Assembly: GCA_019096155.1 (NCBI GenBank)
Contig: JAHCVI010000003.1
Coordinates: 4,340,001 to 4,404,000, forward strand
Reading direction: 5' to 3'
DNA from: Staphylotrichum longicolle
Taxonomy: Eukaryota; Ascomycota; Sordariomycetes; Sordariales; Chaetomiaceae
DNA length: 64,000 nucleotides
The translations under genes and the position numbers were made by a program. Of this stretch, positions 11,282-22,661 are shown piece by piece (positions within the stretch are counted from its first letter, which is position 1; each line of letters begins with the position of its first letter). The notes under the pieces are model-generated. The model was not told the DNA's origin, did no database searches, and was given only the letters and a program-made list of their open reading frames with translations.

Positions 11282-13354
11282 CTAGCTCTCGCTATTCTCG
11301 CCCTTGCCCTCCTGCTTGCCCTCCCCTTTCCCCTCAGCCAGGGCCTTGTGCAGCGTCAAGATCAGCCCCCTGAGTTCCTCCACCTCCTCCCTAAGCTTCC
11401 TGACCTCGACCACGGCCGGCTCAATCTCGAGGTTGCTCTTTGCCAGATCGACCTTCTTCTTCCAGCCGTCGGACTCGAGGTCGATCTGGCCGAGCATCTG
11501 CTCCCACTCCTCGACCGTGTCGTCGTCGGCGTCGCCGCGGGCGCGGTTCGCGCGGATGCCCTGGGCCCAGCGCATCTCAAAGTAGGCCGAGATGAGCAGC
11601 AGGGGCGAGTAGATGAGGCCCATGACGACGTCGTTGATGTGCTCGTACGTCTTCTTGGGCATCCACCACTCGAGCGGGATGGCGAGGAGGAAGATCTCGA
11701 TGAGGTTGAAGGGCGGGATGAAGACGTTCTCGTCGGGCGCGCGGACGAAGGTCATGGTCTTTTGGGCGAACATGGCGAGGTACTCGTCGTTGGCGTTGTC
11801 GTAGATGTCCTCGTAGGCCGAGTTGTAGAGCGCGATAAGGATGTTGAGGAGGACGACCTGAGAACGGTGGTCAGCTTGGCTGTTTGGGGATTGACTTGAC
11901 GAGGGTGGGAGGTGCGAAGAATAGACGTACCATGACAACAAAAGTAAAGCAGTAGTAGAGAATCAAGCCAAACGGCGGCTGGAATCGTTCAAAGCCGCTA
12001 AAGTCGGGAGATTGCATCACGGCATTGGCCATGGACTGGATGATGAAGAGAATGTCTTCAATGACGCGGTCGTCGGCGTAGTCGAGCCCGACAAAGGCCT
12101 GCAGAAAACCGACAACGATCACGGCCAACAGAGCAAAGAAGATTATGGACTCTTTCATCATTACCTTGAGCACAACCAGCATGGCGCCAAAGAAGCGGTA
12201 GCTATCAAGGTACAGCAGCAGGCGTGTCCAAAACATCGGGGCGCTCACGGCGAGAAAGCTGTAGCTGAGGGTGCTATAGTGATGGCGGTGGCCGTCGTCG
12301 TGGTGGTGACTGAGGGCTATGCAGCGGAGCACAAAGCTGGTGGTCAGGAGACCGTACAGGAACGAGTTGAAGGCATTCCAGAAGTTCAAAATGTGATAGC
12401 CGGCCTTCCAGAATTTGGCGATTTCGTCGCAGATGAAGCCCAGGGTGAAGAGATAGAGCAGGATCTCGATAAAGTCGATGCCGCCGCCTTCGTTCACGGT
12501 GTTCATGGCGACGGTGTACAGACCGAGGTAGGCGAAGGACACGAGCATCTGGGTGGCATTCTGGTACATGGGAGCGCGCATGCGGTCCGGGTCGAGATGG
12601 GCAGAGTAGGACGTATTGTCTCTGTCCTTGTAGTCGACAAAGGTGGCCGGGTCGTTCTCGTCTTGGACCAGCCAGCCGCGCCAGAGGTGGTTGATGCACT
12701 TCTGGTAGCCCGACGAGCCGATGACGCGCAGGGCGTGCAGGTCGACGGCCTTCTCGATGACATTGACGGGGTGGGTGGGGTGGCCATCGACCAAGATGGA
12801 GTAGCGCTTGAGCAGGACCGAGTGCAGGAGGTACTCGTTACTGTCCTCAGACTCGATGATCTGCTTGGCGAGCACCTCGCAGGCGGTAGCTCGGAGGGCG
12901 TGAAGGTCGGCGTCCCACAACTCGATCAGGGCCTGGTGGCGCCACCAGCGCTTGTTGACGAGCAGACAAAAGACGACACAGGCGCCGTACTCGCTCCCGC
13001 CGGCTTCCCGGGCAGCCTGGACGACCTTGGGCGTGATGACCTTGCTGTGCGGACATGTCACCTGGTCCTGCTTGAGCTCGCACGGGACGCACTCCTCAAT
13101 CAGATGGCGGATGCGGAGGGCGACCTCGGTGACCTTCTCAGCGGGAATGGCCGATTGGATTGAGTCGTCGCGGTAGGAGGGGAGGACTGCGGACGGGGAA
13201 AGTGAGCAGTCAGGAGCCAGGAGTCAGTCAACACTTCTGCTACGGAGCACTCACGGCGGTGTCGCGACTCGTCCCACCATCCGTTGTGGTCGTGGTGGCC
13301 CCGGCTCGAGTGCCGATCCCAGCCAAGGAAGCGGCTCCAGACTCGTCTCGGCAT
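11282..13354 (-). CDS. YVC1: YVC1-type vacuolar TRP cation channel
   Basis: This is a TRPY-family channel of the vacuolar membrane that releases Ca2+ in response to osmotic shock and Ca2+ in yeasts. Exons (minus) are 13354..13255, 13186..11931 and 11857..11282, in phase, giving 643 residues. The N-terminal cytosolic region includes ECVPCELK and the conserved ALRVIGSSGYQKCINHLWRG. Six hydrophobic helices follow from about residue 225, and the last is the VVLLNILIALYNSAYEDI segment after the pore. The C-terminal cytosolic tail holds an acidic stretch, a coiled coil (VEVRKLREEVEELRGLIL) and a K/E/G-rich end. The start at 13354 (MPRRVWSRFLGWD) is followed by a His-rich patch and splices into LLPSYRDD, as in other filamentous fungi. 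Confidence 0.93.
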
Positions 13355-14381
13355 CCTGGCGCGCTTGGATGGGGCTTTTGGCCCTCTCTGCAAAGCAATA
13401 CGATCGACTCTGAAGATCCGTTTCTCGAGTTGCAGCAGATGAGCTCAAAGCGCCCAGCCACCCGTCAGTGATGCGGGGATGAAGCTTCACGTTAGCCTGG
13501 CCTTGGCGATTGGAGAGTCGAAAGTCGACTCAATTGACAACGAGGAGGAGGAGGAGGAGGAGGAGGAGGAGGAGGAGACCTGGCTCAAGAGAGAAGAAAA
13601 ATTAGAAGGATACCAGAGAAACTCCACTGCATGGACAACACCCTCTGCTCGTCCAGCAGGAATTCTCGTCAACAGCGCCTTGCTGGTGTCCAAAAACGGG
13701 CCAACGAGCAAACGAGTTTCACGGAGCATCGAGATCGGATGACGTCGGCTGCAGTGCGTAAGAGTACTGGTTCAATACCGTCTTAACACTTTTGTGGCAT
13801 TGAATTCAAGATAGATGTTGGTAATTTAACAGTGGGGCGGGAGTTCTGGTGGGTGGACAGGGATCCTGCAGGGATCGAGCTGCAATGCATCCAAGAGGCA
13901 CGGCCAGACCCAAACCCAGGCCCAGAACCCAGGAAACGAAAATCGAGCTCGGAACCACACAAGTCAAGCAGCCCGCCGTTGCTGGCCGTCACCGAGAATT
14001 ACGGAAGAATGGTAACCCCCTGTGACACCCCCTGACAACTTGCCTCGATCTCAAGCCATTCCCAGGATGACAGCCGACGGGAGGTCGCAACGGGAGTAAT
14101 GTGAGTGTGCAATGGGAAAACATCCAAAAGGTTCCTTCCTGAAACTGTTACTGAGGAAAATCTGCGCCGACAAGGTACACATGATGAGGTATTCGCACAT
14201 CCATCTCCCAATCCAAAACACCCCGCCAATTACTCTCAATGCCTTGATCCCCGCGTGTACTGTACCAAGCACACATACCAGTGAATCCAAGATGTTCAAC
14301 GACGCAAACTCAAGCAGAATACAAGAAGAACAGCGCGATCAACAGGAACAAAGCACTCATCAACCTGAACAACCCTAAATC
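13355..14381. other. Gap between YVC1 promoter and AAA ATPase 3' end
   Basis: Apart from the GAG repeat, no gene or RNA is recognised. It should hold the YVC1 promoter and the 3' UTR of the AAA ATPase. Confidence 0.5.
13542..13577. repeat. (GAG)12 microsatellite
   Basis: Twelve uninterrupted GAG triplets lie about 190 bp upstream of the YVC1 start codon, so the coding strand of that gene has a pure CTC tract in its promoter or 5' UTR. Confidence 0.9.
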
Positions 14382-17300
14382 TCAGAAATAGCTCCTCATC
14401 GCCTCCTGGTACCCCGGCCCGCCCTTGAGATCGCGCTCAAAGTTGGTCTGCACATCCAACACCTGCCGGATGTGGCTCATGGACAGGGGCTCGCCCTTGT
14501 TGACCGCCAACGCCTGCGCCGTACGCACCGTGTTCTTGATCTGCCGCCCGTTGAGCTCGTGCCGCGCCAGCGCCGTGTAGTCCTCCTCGGTGAAGGGCAT
14601 CAGGCTGATCTTCTCGAGCACCCGCACGCGCTCGATAAAGATCTTGAAGATGGCCTTCTTGGCCCGGTGGTCGAGGCTGTCGTACCGCAGCGCGATGTGG
14701 ATGCGCGACTGGAAGGCGTCGTCGAAGGTCTGGGCAGAGGGGAGAAGAGTCAGCAAGAAGTCGTTCATCGGGGCATCTACCTGACGGCTTTGGGGCGTGC
14801 TTACCTCGACTCTATTGGTCGTCAAGAACAGGATGCCCTGGAAATACTCGAGCTGCCGGAGAAAGATGCTGACGAGCGCGTTGCGGTGGATGTCATGCAT
14901 GTTGCGCTTCTCCAAAAAAACGTCGGCCTCGTCAAGCAAGAGGATGGCGCCCCACGCGTGGCAGATGTCCAGGATCTTCTGGAGTTCGCTCTCCAGGTAA
15001 CGCGAGTCTGTCCCGAGCTCGCCGGCCGACGCCATGTACAGCGGACACTTGAGGAGCTCCGAGATGCCTTCAGCCGTCAACGTCTTGCCCGTACCAGGAG
15101 GTCCGTGAAGGACAGCTGTTTCCAAAAGTCAGCAGGGCTTCGAAACAACAGACCAGGTGAGCGCAGCGACATACCGACCAGGCCCTTGCCCTTGCCCTGG
15201 ATAACATCGTCGATGCTCTCAGTCGCATGATACTTGTGAGACTCGACCAGTGCCTGTTGCGTATTGTTAGATAACACGCCCCAGCAAGTGTGCAGAGAGG
15301 GTACGTACCTTGACAATGTCCTTGGTCTTGGGCTCCAGCACCAGCGACTCGTAAGCCGTCTCGTTCCACTGAATCTCCTTCACCCCCGAGACGGTGAACT
15401 CGAGCCACAGCTTCTCGGCAAACGCGAACCCAAGCACGACAGGAGAGGCGATCAAGTACTCCTCGTCACTGAACTCGGGCACCGGCTTGGCCTTGTTGGT
15501 CCCTGGCGACTGCGACGCCGAGTCTTCACCGGTGTCCTGCGGCGAGTCCTCCCCCTTGGCCGCCACCTTGTCGAGCTTCTCCTTGCCGCCATTGTCGTCC
15601 TCGCCAAACTTGGGCATGCGGATGAACTGCACGTTGCCTTTCTCGTCCTGGAAGACCTTGGTCACGAACTTGATCTTCTCGCCGTCGTCGCCGTCCATGT
15701 CCAGGTCCGAGTCGCACTCGCAGCAGCCGGATTCGCCGCCCGAGTCGTCGTCGTCATCCGAGAGCAGGTCGTGGTCCTTGGGCCTAACGAGGGAGATCGG
15801 GTAGTTGGGGTTGATGCGGCGGTGGATGCTGGGGTCCACCATGATGCGCCCGTTGATGTTGACCTTGACGACCGCCTTCTTCTTCTTGTAGTAGGCCATG
15901 CCCTGGTGGCTCTTGTAGTGCACCCCGCCCAGCGACACAAACTTCTTGCCGCGCTCAATCAGGTCCTTGCGCAGCTGCACCTTGTTCTTGTGGTACTCGA
16001 GCGGGTAGCACCCCAGGCTCGTGATCTTGCGCGCGCCGCGGAAGTCCCCAATCTCTTCCGACATGCTCCCGAACCCAAACTGCTTGCCGTCGTACTCAAA
16101 GTACTTGCCCTCGATGTAGTAGTACTCGCCCTTCATGATGCTGTGGTGCTTCTCGGCCATCTCTACCTTGAACACACGCGGCTCGTCGTGCGAGCCATAC
16201 GTCGTCGTGTATGCCAGCGTGTTGGGCTTCCAAAGCGCCCAGAGGAGGTCGAACGTGATGAGACCGTTCTGGAGCATGGGGTAGAGACTACGAGCCGACA
16301 TTAGCAGAGCGGCAACGGCTGTGTGTGTGTGTGACAGAGAGAAAACGAACCTGTTCTTGACGTCGGCGTAATCCTTGTTGATGTACTTGATGAGCACTTT
16401 CAGGTGCTGGCGCATCGTGTCGATACGCTTCTGCTCCTTTTTGCGCTCCTGCTTGGCGCCCTTGGCAGCCTTTCTCTTCTTCAGTCGCTTCACGTGCTTG
16501 CGGAAGTCCTTAAGATAGCTGTTGAAGGGCGGTGTGTAAGTACAAGCCACTCACGTTGTGCGGGGAGGAGAACTTACAGGAACAGCATGTTGGGGTCAAG
16601 CTTGGGCGTGTCATCGACCAAGCTGATGCCCTTGATGTCCCCAATGACATCCTGCAGGCATTCGCGGAGCAGCTTGCTCTTGATGTCGACAATGGTGGCT
16701 TTGTACTTGCCCTCCCAGTCAAAGGTGCGTCGGACGTGGAAGATGAACTCGTCGTACTGAGCGTCCACTGTCCGCTCCGCCGTGTCTTGGAGCTTGTAGT
16801 TGTGGATTGCATCATCCCACACCTGGTCGACCCGCTTGTAGTCGAGCTTCGTCGCCTTGAGTCGCTTCTTCCTGTCCTTCTGCTGTTGCTTGCCATCCAG
16901 CCGCAGGTTGGGATCAATGCCGCCGAGGCTGATGTTGCCCGCCCCGGGCACGCGGGCGCCTCCCCGACGAGGTCTCGGCGGATTAACGCGCAGGCCGTTG
17001 TCATAGATTGGAGGGGGTACGCTGTTGTTGAGCCCCGAAGGGTACCCGTATGAACCGCTGCCTTGCTGTTGTTGCTGCTGTAGGAGGAGAAGCTGGAGCT
17101 GTTTCAGGAGCTCTGCCTGGTTCTGCTGGGTACCCTCTCATCTGACGAGCTGCTGCTGCTACCGGCGCCATCTGAAGAGTCTGAGTCCGAGTCCGACTCG
17201 GACGACTCGCGCGGTTTCAGCGCCTTCTTGTGCTTCTTCGTGCGCGTCTTCTTCTTGGCGTTCTCAGGATCCTGGCGCTTTCTTTACAAGGCGTTTCTTC

Positions 17301-17623
17301 TTTGGACCCTCATCTTCCGACTGGTCATCGTCTGAGGATATGGACGACGACGTCCCGTCGGCGCTGTCGTCACTGTCGGAATCTGATGAAGACTCCGGAG
17401 GCGATGATGGTGCCTTCTTTGTCTTTCGCGACTTGCCCTTGGCGTGCTTCTTGGAGCATCTGTCCTTTCCAGTCTTCTTCGCGTCAGATCTCTCGTTGGC
17501 CTTGGTCTCACCCTCGGCAGCCTTGGCGCCACTCTCCGCTGGCGGTTTGGGTTCCTCGTTCTTCGTTGGGACGGGCGGGTTCCCCTCGCGCACGTCGGCC
17601 GAATTCTTGTCCTCGGACTCCAT
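14382..17623 (-). CDS. Large fungal AAA ATPase (unnamed family)
   Basis: Exons (minus) are 17623..16578, 16518..16351, 16287..15309, 15253..15175, 15115..14805 and 14729..14382; all junctions agree in phase, about 976 residues. The C-terminal AAA module has Walker A GPPGTGKT (about 762-769), Walker B ILLLDEAD and a TTNR sensor region, then the small helical lid. Upstream lies the long N-terminal region typical of a filamentous-fungal AAA group (ending in GFAFAEKLWLEF...), with an acidic DDDDDSGG loop. The first about 170 residues are low-complexity K/E/S/D. In this N-terminal part the frame shifts by +1 near 17279-17281 and back near 17133-17135. Without that, three in-frame stops occur (TGA, TAG, TGA). 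Function is unknown; ATP-driven remodelling is inferred from the fold. Confidence 0.85.
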
Positions 17624-20600
17624 GTCTTTGGTGCAGTCCGAAGCGCGACAGGAGTTCTGGGCTTTGATATGCAGTTGTGGACAAAATGAACGAGTTTCAG
17701 CAAGTAAGTTGCGTTATGCGCGAAACACGGGAGATATTGCGTCGTTGCAACGCAGCGAAACCAAGAGGAGAGGCGCAGAAGAGACGAGTTCCGGACGTTG
17801 TGTGACGTGGCCGGCTGAGGGCGGCCCAGAGGATATGCAGCAGGCAAGCAGGCAAGCAGGACCGGGGAAGGCACCCGGTACAGAGGGTGATATGCTGTCG
17901 TCTTGTAGATGGTCAGTTGAATGCCGGGGGCGCGCGCAAGCGGGAGATGAGGATGGGTGTGGCGTTTTGCCCTTGGAGGGCCAGCGCAGAGGTGGGAGGG
18001 AGGAGAAGGGACGGCAGGAAGGGGGATGGGCGGTGAGGAGAGTGTGTCTTCAGGATGCGCCTGCTGCAACAGTCTGGAAGGTCCTGGTGGGTGGGTGCGA
18101 TGCGACAGAAGAGAGGAGGGAAACACTGCAAGCTGGGGCACATGGATAATACACGGAAATACTTTCACACCTTCTTCGCTGTCGGGTTGAGTCTGGTGCG
18201 TCCGATATGCGGAACTCAAGGCTGCAGTGTTCGCGAGTGGGCGTTCACGGTTGCCAGCGGTGGCGGGGGTCTGATATGCAGAGTGAGGCGCCGCGCGCAG
18301 GTTTGGAGAAGTCGGTGAGATGGTTGCGAAGGACGATCCAGCTTGTGATGGTCGCCAGCAGGGGTCAGTGCCGGGGGTGGTACCGGGGAGATGGTGCCAA
18401 CTCGACAGGGGTCAAGGCCAGATGTGCCGCTGCTGCTCAGCTCTCCCGAGCCGCTAGGAACAAACCACGAGCCCGTTCAGGTCCCTTGCAGCCGCCAAAT
18501 CCTCAGTTTGACGTTATCTCCTCTTTACCTTGCTAGCAGAAGGACCCAGGATCTCCAGAAGAGAGAATGGCTGATGAGTGTTGGCGAGAGGCAAGGACGG
18601 GGAAAAGGTGATAAGGTTGAGCAAGCTGGTCACGAGGGTCCTTGCAGCACAACTTGCTGGATACGGGACGGGAAGAGAAAGTAGAACACCGGGACACCAG
18701 AAACGTGCCGAAACAGCTGGCGCTCGACTGCTTAAGTATGGACTGGGATCCTCACCAGCCCTGTCTGGACCTTGCCATTGCTCAGCTCCGTATGCGGGGA
18801 ATGAGCCGCGGTGGGCGTGCAAACTCACAGCCTTGTTTCCTTTTGAGTGGACAGCAAGCCGCAGAGAAGACAGGCAGCCGCTGACCGTTTCCTGCAGCTC
18901 TCTTGATTGTGGACCTGCTGTGGCAGGGGTGCTTGTTAGTGTCTTGGGAGTTGAGAACATCCGCCAGTTTGGGACTGGAACATTCGCAACCCCGCTGGCG
19001 CACTGCTTGGACAGCCCTGTAGAGGCAGCGCAGACGGGAGTTTGAAAACCAGGAGAAAGGGACCAGGTGAGTCCAACCAGCCAAGGAAATCGGAAGATTC
19101 CTGGTGACTGTGGGGATTTAGCACCATGCAACGGCGCCTCAGTCCTTATTGGCGCTGGCAAGAGAACGGAGTGTATCACAGTTTGCCGTATACGCGCCTA
19201 CCCATGTACATCGGAAGTCAACCTGAGAAGGTCGATTGTGGCCTTTTCTGGCGGCTTGTATGGAGGCACCTTGTTCTGGGCGGTTCGGCGCCAGGTTTGT
19301 TGGAGCGAGGTGGGGTTCAAAGGAAGCGTTGGTTGTTCCATTGTGTGTTGGCTGACCGCAACAACCCTTGGGGACCAACAGCCTGGAAGATGATCAACTG
19401 CGCACAAGAATTGCCCAATCGCAACCAGCTCCGGGAGTCATCCGGCGACACAGGCAGCAGTTAAGGCTGAGACTCTCTCGGTCCAAGACCAAGTTGTTGA
19501 CAGCTCGCCTTCAAGTTGACCTTGAGCGTGAATGTTGTGGTGAGCTGCCCGCCGTGATATCTCAAAGCCCTGCCGGCGTGCAGATGGTTTGCTCGGTGTC
19601 GCGTTGGACCTCTGGTCAGAGAGCTGTTGCCAAAACGGGTTCTTTTTGGAATTTCAAGGGATTCTGCAGGGCCTCACAGCAGGCCGCTCAGGGGGGCTGA
19701 GACATGCCTACCATCCACATGTGGGTGAGGCCTGCCCAGTCTCACAGCAAGGTGGCACCGGAATATGGTTCCACCAAATATACGCGGTGGAAAGCTGCAA
19801 GGTCCTCCCGGAGGTGTTGTGCATTCGCTGAGCTGCGGACCAGTTGTGGGGCGACCAACCCAGCCGATGGAGGTAAAGGCGCGGCGGGCCTGAGGCGCGA
19901 GGATCAATAGCGGAAGTGTCGTCGTCTTACCTTCCGCACTGGCTGCCTGGTGTCTTCCGGCGCCATGCTCGGGGGTGTTGGTCAGCTCCACTGTTGCTAA
20001 GCTGTTGGTTGTCTGGTTGGTCGGGCCCCTTCTGGACGGAGAGCCACCCGTGGACGCGGTAAGGCCAACAGTCGCCCTGCTGGTCTGCCTGGTCTTCTGC
20101 CTGGTCTGCCTGCCAACTGATGATTCTGTCGCCTTCCGTGTCTCCTGTAAGACGACATATGGGGCGGTCAATACATAGCAGGACCCTTACCTTATTTATT
20201 AGTGGGACCGCAACCACCATGCGTTTCCGGCCGCAAAAGATGCGAGGGCGGCGTGGGATGTTGGCTCGACATGATCCGTTATTGGTGCAGGCGAGCCGCC
20301 TTACACTGGATGCAGGTCGGGTGGGATGTGGACCATTCACCATCAACCCAAAGCTTCAGCCCTGCGCCGAAACGGGAAAAGGTGGACTGAGCGGCGTGAA
20401 AACCTCCAATTTATGGATTGGCAGAGGGTTACCGGTGAGCGCACTCTGGCACCTCTCCTCAAACCGGGAACGAGGACAGTTGTTGATGTCTTGAGAGATG
20501 TGCTGACTGTCGAGTGACTCAGGTCTGTGGCAACTGCAATCATGGACCGAGATCAGGAATGCACAGCTGCTTCAATCTACTTTGGGCGGCTGAGCACGGC

Positions 20601-20855
20601 TTCCGGATCGAGCAGTGACGCTTTTTCGGGTATCGGTTCAAGTGCGGTTGAGACTGTGGATTGAGAAAGGGGAAGGCAGCATGAATGTGCAAAAGTGTGT
20701 TTTCATTTCTTCCACGTGACGTGCCTTCCCACGACGGGATTTTGTGAAATTTCATCCAAAGCAAAACAACTCCCGTACCCAAAATCCATTCGGTTTGCAA
20801 TTTTACTCCAGCTGAGGACCGCGAGATGTAGCGAAAGAGGCACCAGACTATCGTC
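17624..20855. other. 3.2 kb gap between divergent genes
   Basis: This lies between two divergently transcribed genes (AAA ATPase and METTL16-like). Only short frames without motifs are present. Imperfect short repeats such as GCAGGCAA (about 17840) and CTGGTCTGCC (about 20080-20112) are visible. It probably contains both promoters. Confidence 0.45.
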
Positions 20856-22504
20856 ATGGCGGGAATGAAGAGAAAGGCACCAGATGACGTTGCCAAGGAA
20901 GATGACCGGACCGCAGCCGAGTCCTACGCCCGGCGACCACCCATCGGACCCATCAGCGGCCCCAAGCCCGGCTCGCCGGATCCCGGTCGGCTCCATCGTC
21001 CCCCGCCCGGAGTAGCAGCCGACGGCTACTTCCGGCGCCTCTACGAGTCTGAGCCGGACTTCAGACAGCTTGCAAAGCGGGACGCGAGTTTTGCTGCCTT
21101 GTACGTTTTGCATGTTGCTGTTTAGTCCATGTTGCCCCTTTTTTCGTGTCTTCTGGTGGTCTGGGAAACAAGCTGACTCGCTGTAGTCTTCATGCAAACG
21201 GGCAACTCGACTTCAGCGACCCGGCCGCTACCATGCAGCTGACAAAGACGCTGCTCGAGACTGACTTTGGCTTGAAGCTCGAGCTCCCCGACAACAGACT
21301 GTGCCCTCCGGTTTGTTGTCCCTGTTCAAGGTACGCATCTGGCGCCGCAACCACTAACACCGTGCCAGGTTCCCAACCGCCACAACTACATTCTATGGCT
21401 GAAAGATCTAATGGACACATCATCCTACGGGCAGCCCGGCCGTGGACTGTGCGGACTCGACATTGGCACGGGTGCAAGCTGCATCTATCCTCTTCTGGGA
21501 ACCGTCCAGCGGTGTTGGCGTTTTGTGGCAACTGGTAGGCTCTGCCTTGACGAGTCAAGGTACAATACTGACTTTTCTCAGACATCGACGTTCAAAATCT
21601 TAGCTATGCAAAGGAGAACATTCGGATCAACGGCCTGGAGGAGCGAATCCAACTCCTCGAGCGAAAAACAGACGATCCACTGGTGCCGATCGATGATGCA
21701 GGCATTCAAACCATCGACTTTGTCATGATGAACCCTCCCTTTTACAGTTCAGAAGAGGACATGCTGTCATCAGCAAGCAAGAAAGCCCGTCCGCCAATGT
21801 CGGCTTGTACCGGTGCTCCAGTCGAGATGGTGTGCGAAGGTGGCGAAGTGGCCCACGTCGGGCGGCTGCTGCGTGAGTCGCTGGTCCTGCGGGACCGGAT
21901 CCAGTGGTACACGTCGATGCTTGGAAAAGTCACTAGTCTCGAAACCCTTATCGAACAGCTGCACGAGCACGGGATTGACAACTACGCCGTCACCGAGTTT
22001 GTCCAGGGGAACAAGACGCGGAGATGGGCGTTGGGGTGGAGTTTCAGACCCATGCGGCCGGCCGAGCATGTGGTACGCGGCATGAAGGCGAACCTCTGGA
22101 AGAAGATACTACCGCCGTCTGTGACGATGGAGTTACTGGAGATACCGGCCGACAGGCCAGTCGATCCGGTGATCGCTAGGATCCAGGAGGTTGTCGGGGC
22201 CTTGGAATTGATGTCCTGGGCCTGGGAGATGGACGAAGCAAGGGGCCTTGGAAGAGCAAGGGAGAACGTCTGGAGCAGAGTTTGGAGACGGAAAAAGCTT
22301 CGAGAACAAGCAGATGGAAGACAGGATGAAGCGGCAACAACGGCTGTTCCTACCTCGGAGGAATGTCGACTTGGTTTCGAGGTTACAGTCGTGGCTGGGA
22401 GGTCGCAGACATGCGTCGGCTTGCGCTGGCGCGAGGGACATGATCCTCTTATTTTTGAGAGCTTGGGAGGCTTTCTGCAGGGCAAACTCAAAGACCTCGT
22501 ATGA
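20856..22504 (+). CDS. METTL16-type RNA N6-adenosine methyltransferase
   Basis: Members of this family methylate A43 in the ACAGA box of U6 snRNA (human METTL16, S. pombe Mtl16). Exons 20856..21100, 21187..21310, 21369..21534 and 21582..22504 give 485 residues in phase. The SAM-binding fold is seen as LCGLDIGTGASCIYPLL, then the catalytic NPPF (about 229-232, in VMMNPPFYSSEEDM), TGAPVEMVCEGGEV, and RIQWYTSMLGKVTSLETL. A charged linker and a C-terminal segment rich in V, G and R follow. Introns are 47-86 nt. The gene is followed at 260 bp by FAM50 on the same strand. The vertebrate-specific C-terminal (VCR/KA1-like) domain is not evident. U6 as substrate is inferred from the family. Confidence 0.92.
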
Positions 22505-22661
22505 GAAAACACTTATCCATGGCTACGTATCGCTCATACACTCCATCGTGATCACTTACAAGTCGAGAGTTTTTTTGTGTCCAATTAGGGGTTCAAACGC
22601 CCCACTTCAGCGGCATTGTGACGTATCGTTACAGATGTAATTTCACGATCGCAATTGCACC

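Noticed and set aside
12012..13163. 383-codon plus-strand frame
   Set aside because: Antisense shadow of the YVC1 coding exon.
15264..16304. 346-codon plus-strand frame
   Set aside because: Antisense shadow of the AAA ATPase exon 3.
17133..17285. Micro-introns of 16 nt (gtaaagaaagcgccag) and 8 nt (gtacccag) that would repair the AAA ATPase frame
   Set aside because: Far below the minimum size of spliceosomal introns; one-base indels in homopolymers are a simpler explanation.
17025..18149. 369- to 374-codon plus-strand frame rich in S and D
   Set aside because: Antisense to the low-complexity AAA ATPase N-terminus and its promoter; no motif and no ATG in context.
18514..19179. 221-codon minus-strand frame
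   Set aside because: No recognisable motif and poor codon bias; left as intergenic.
22585..22605. T-arm-like GGGGTTCAAACGCCCC
   Set aside because: The loop is one base too long and no D-arm or anticodon arm lies upstream.
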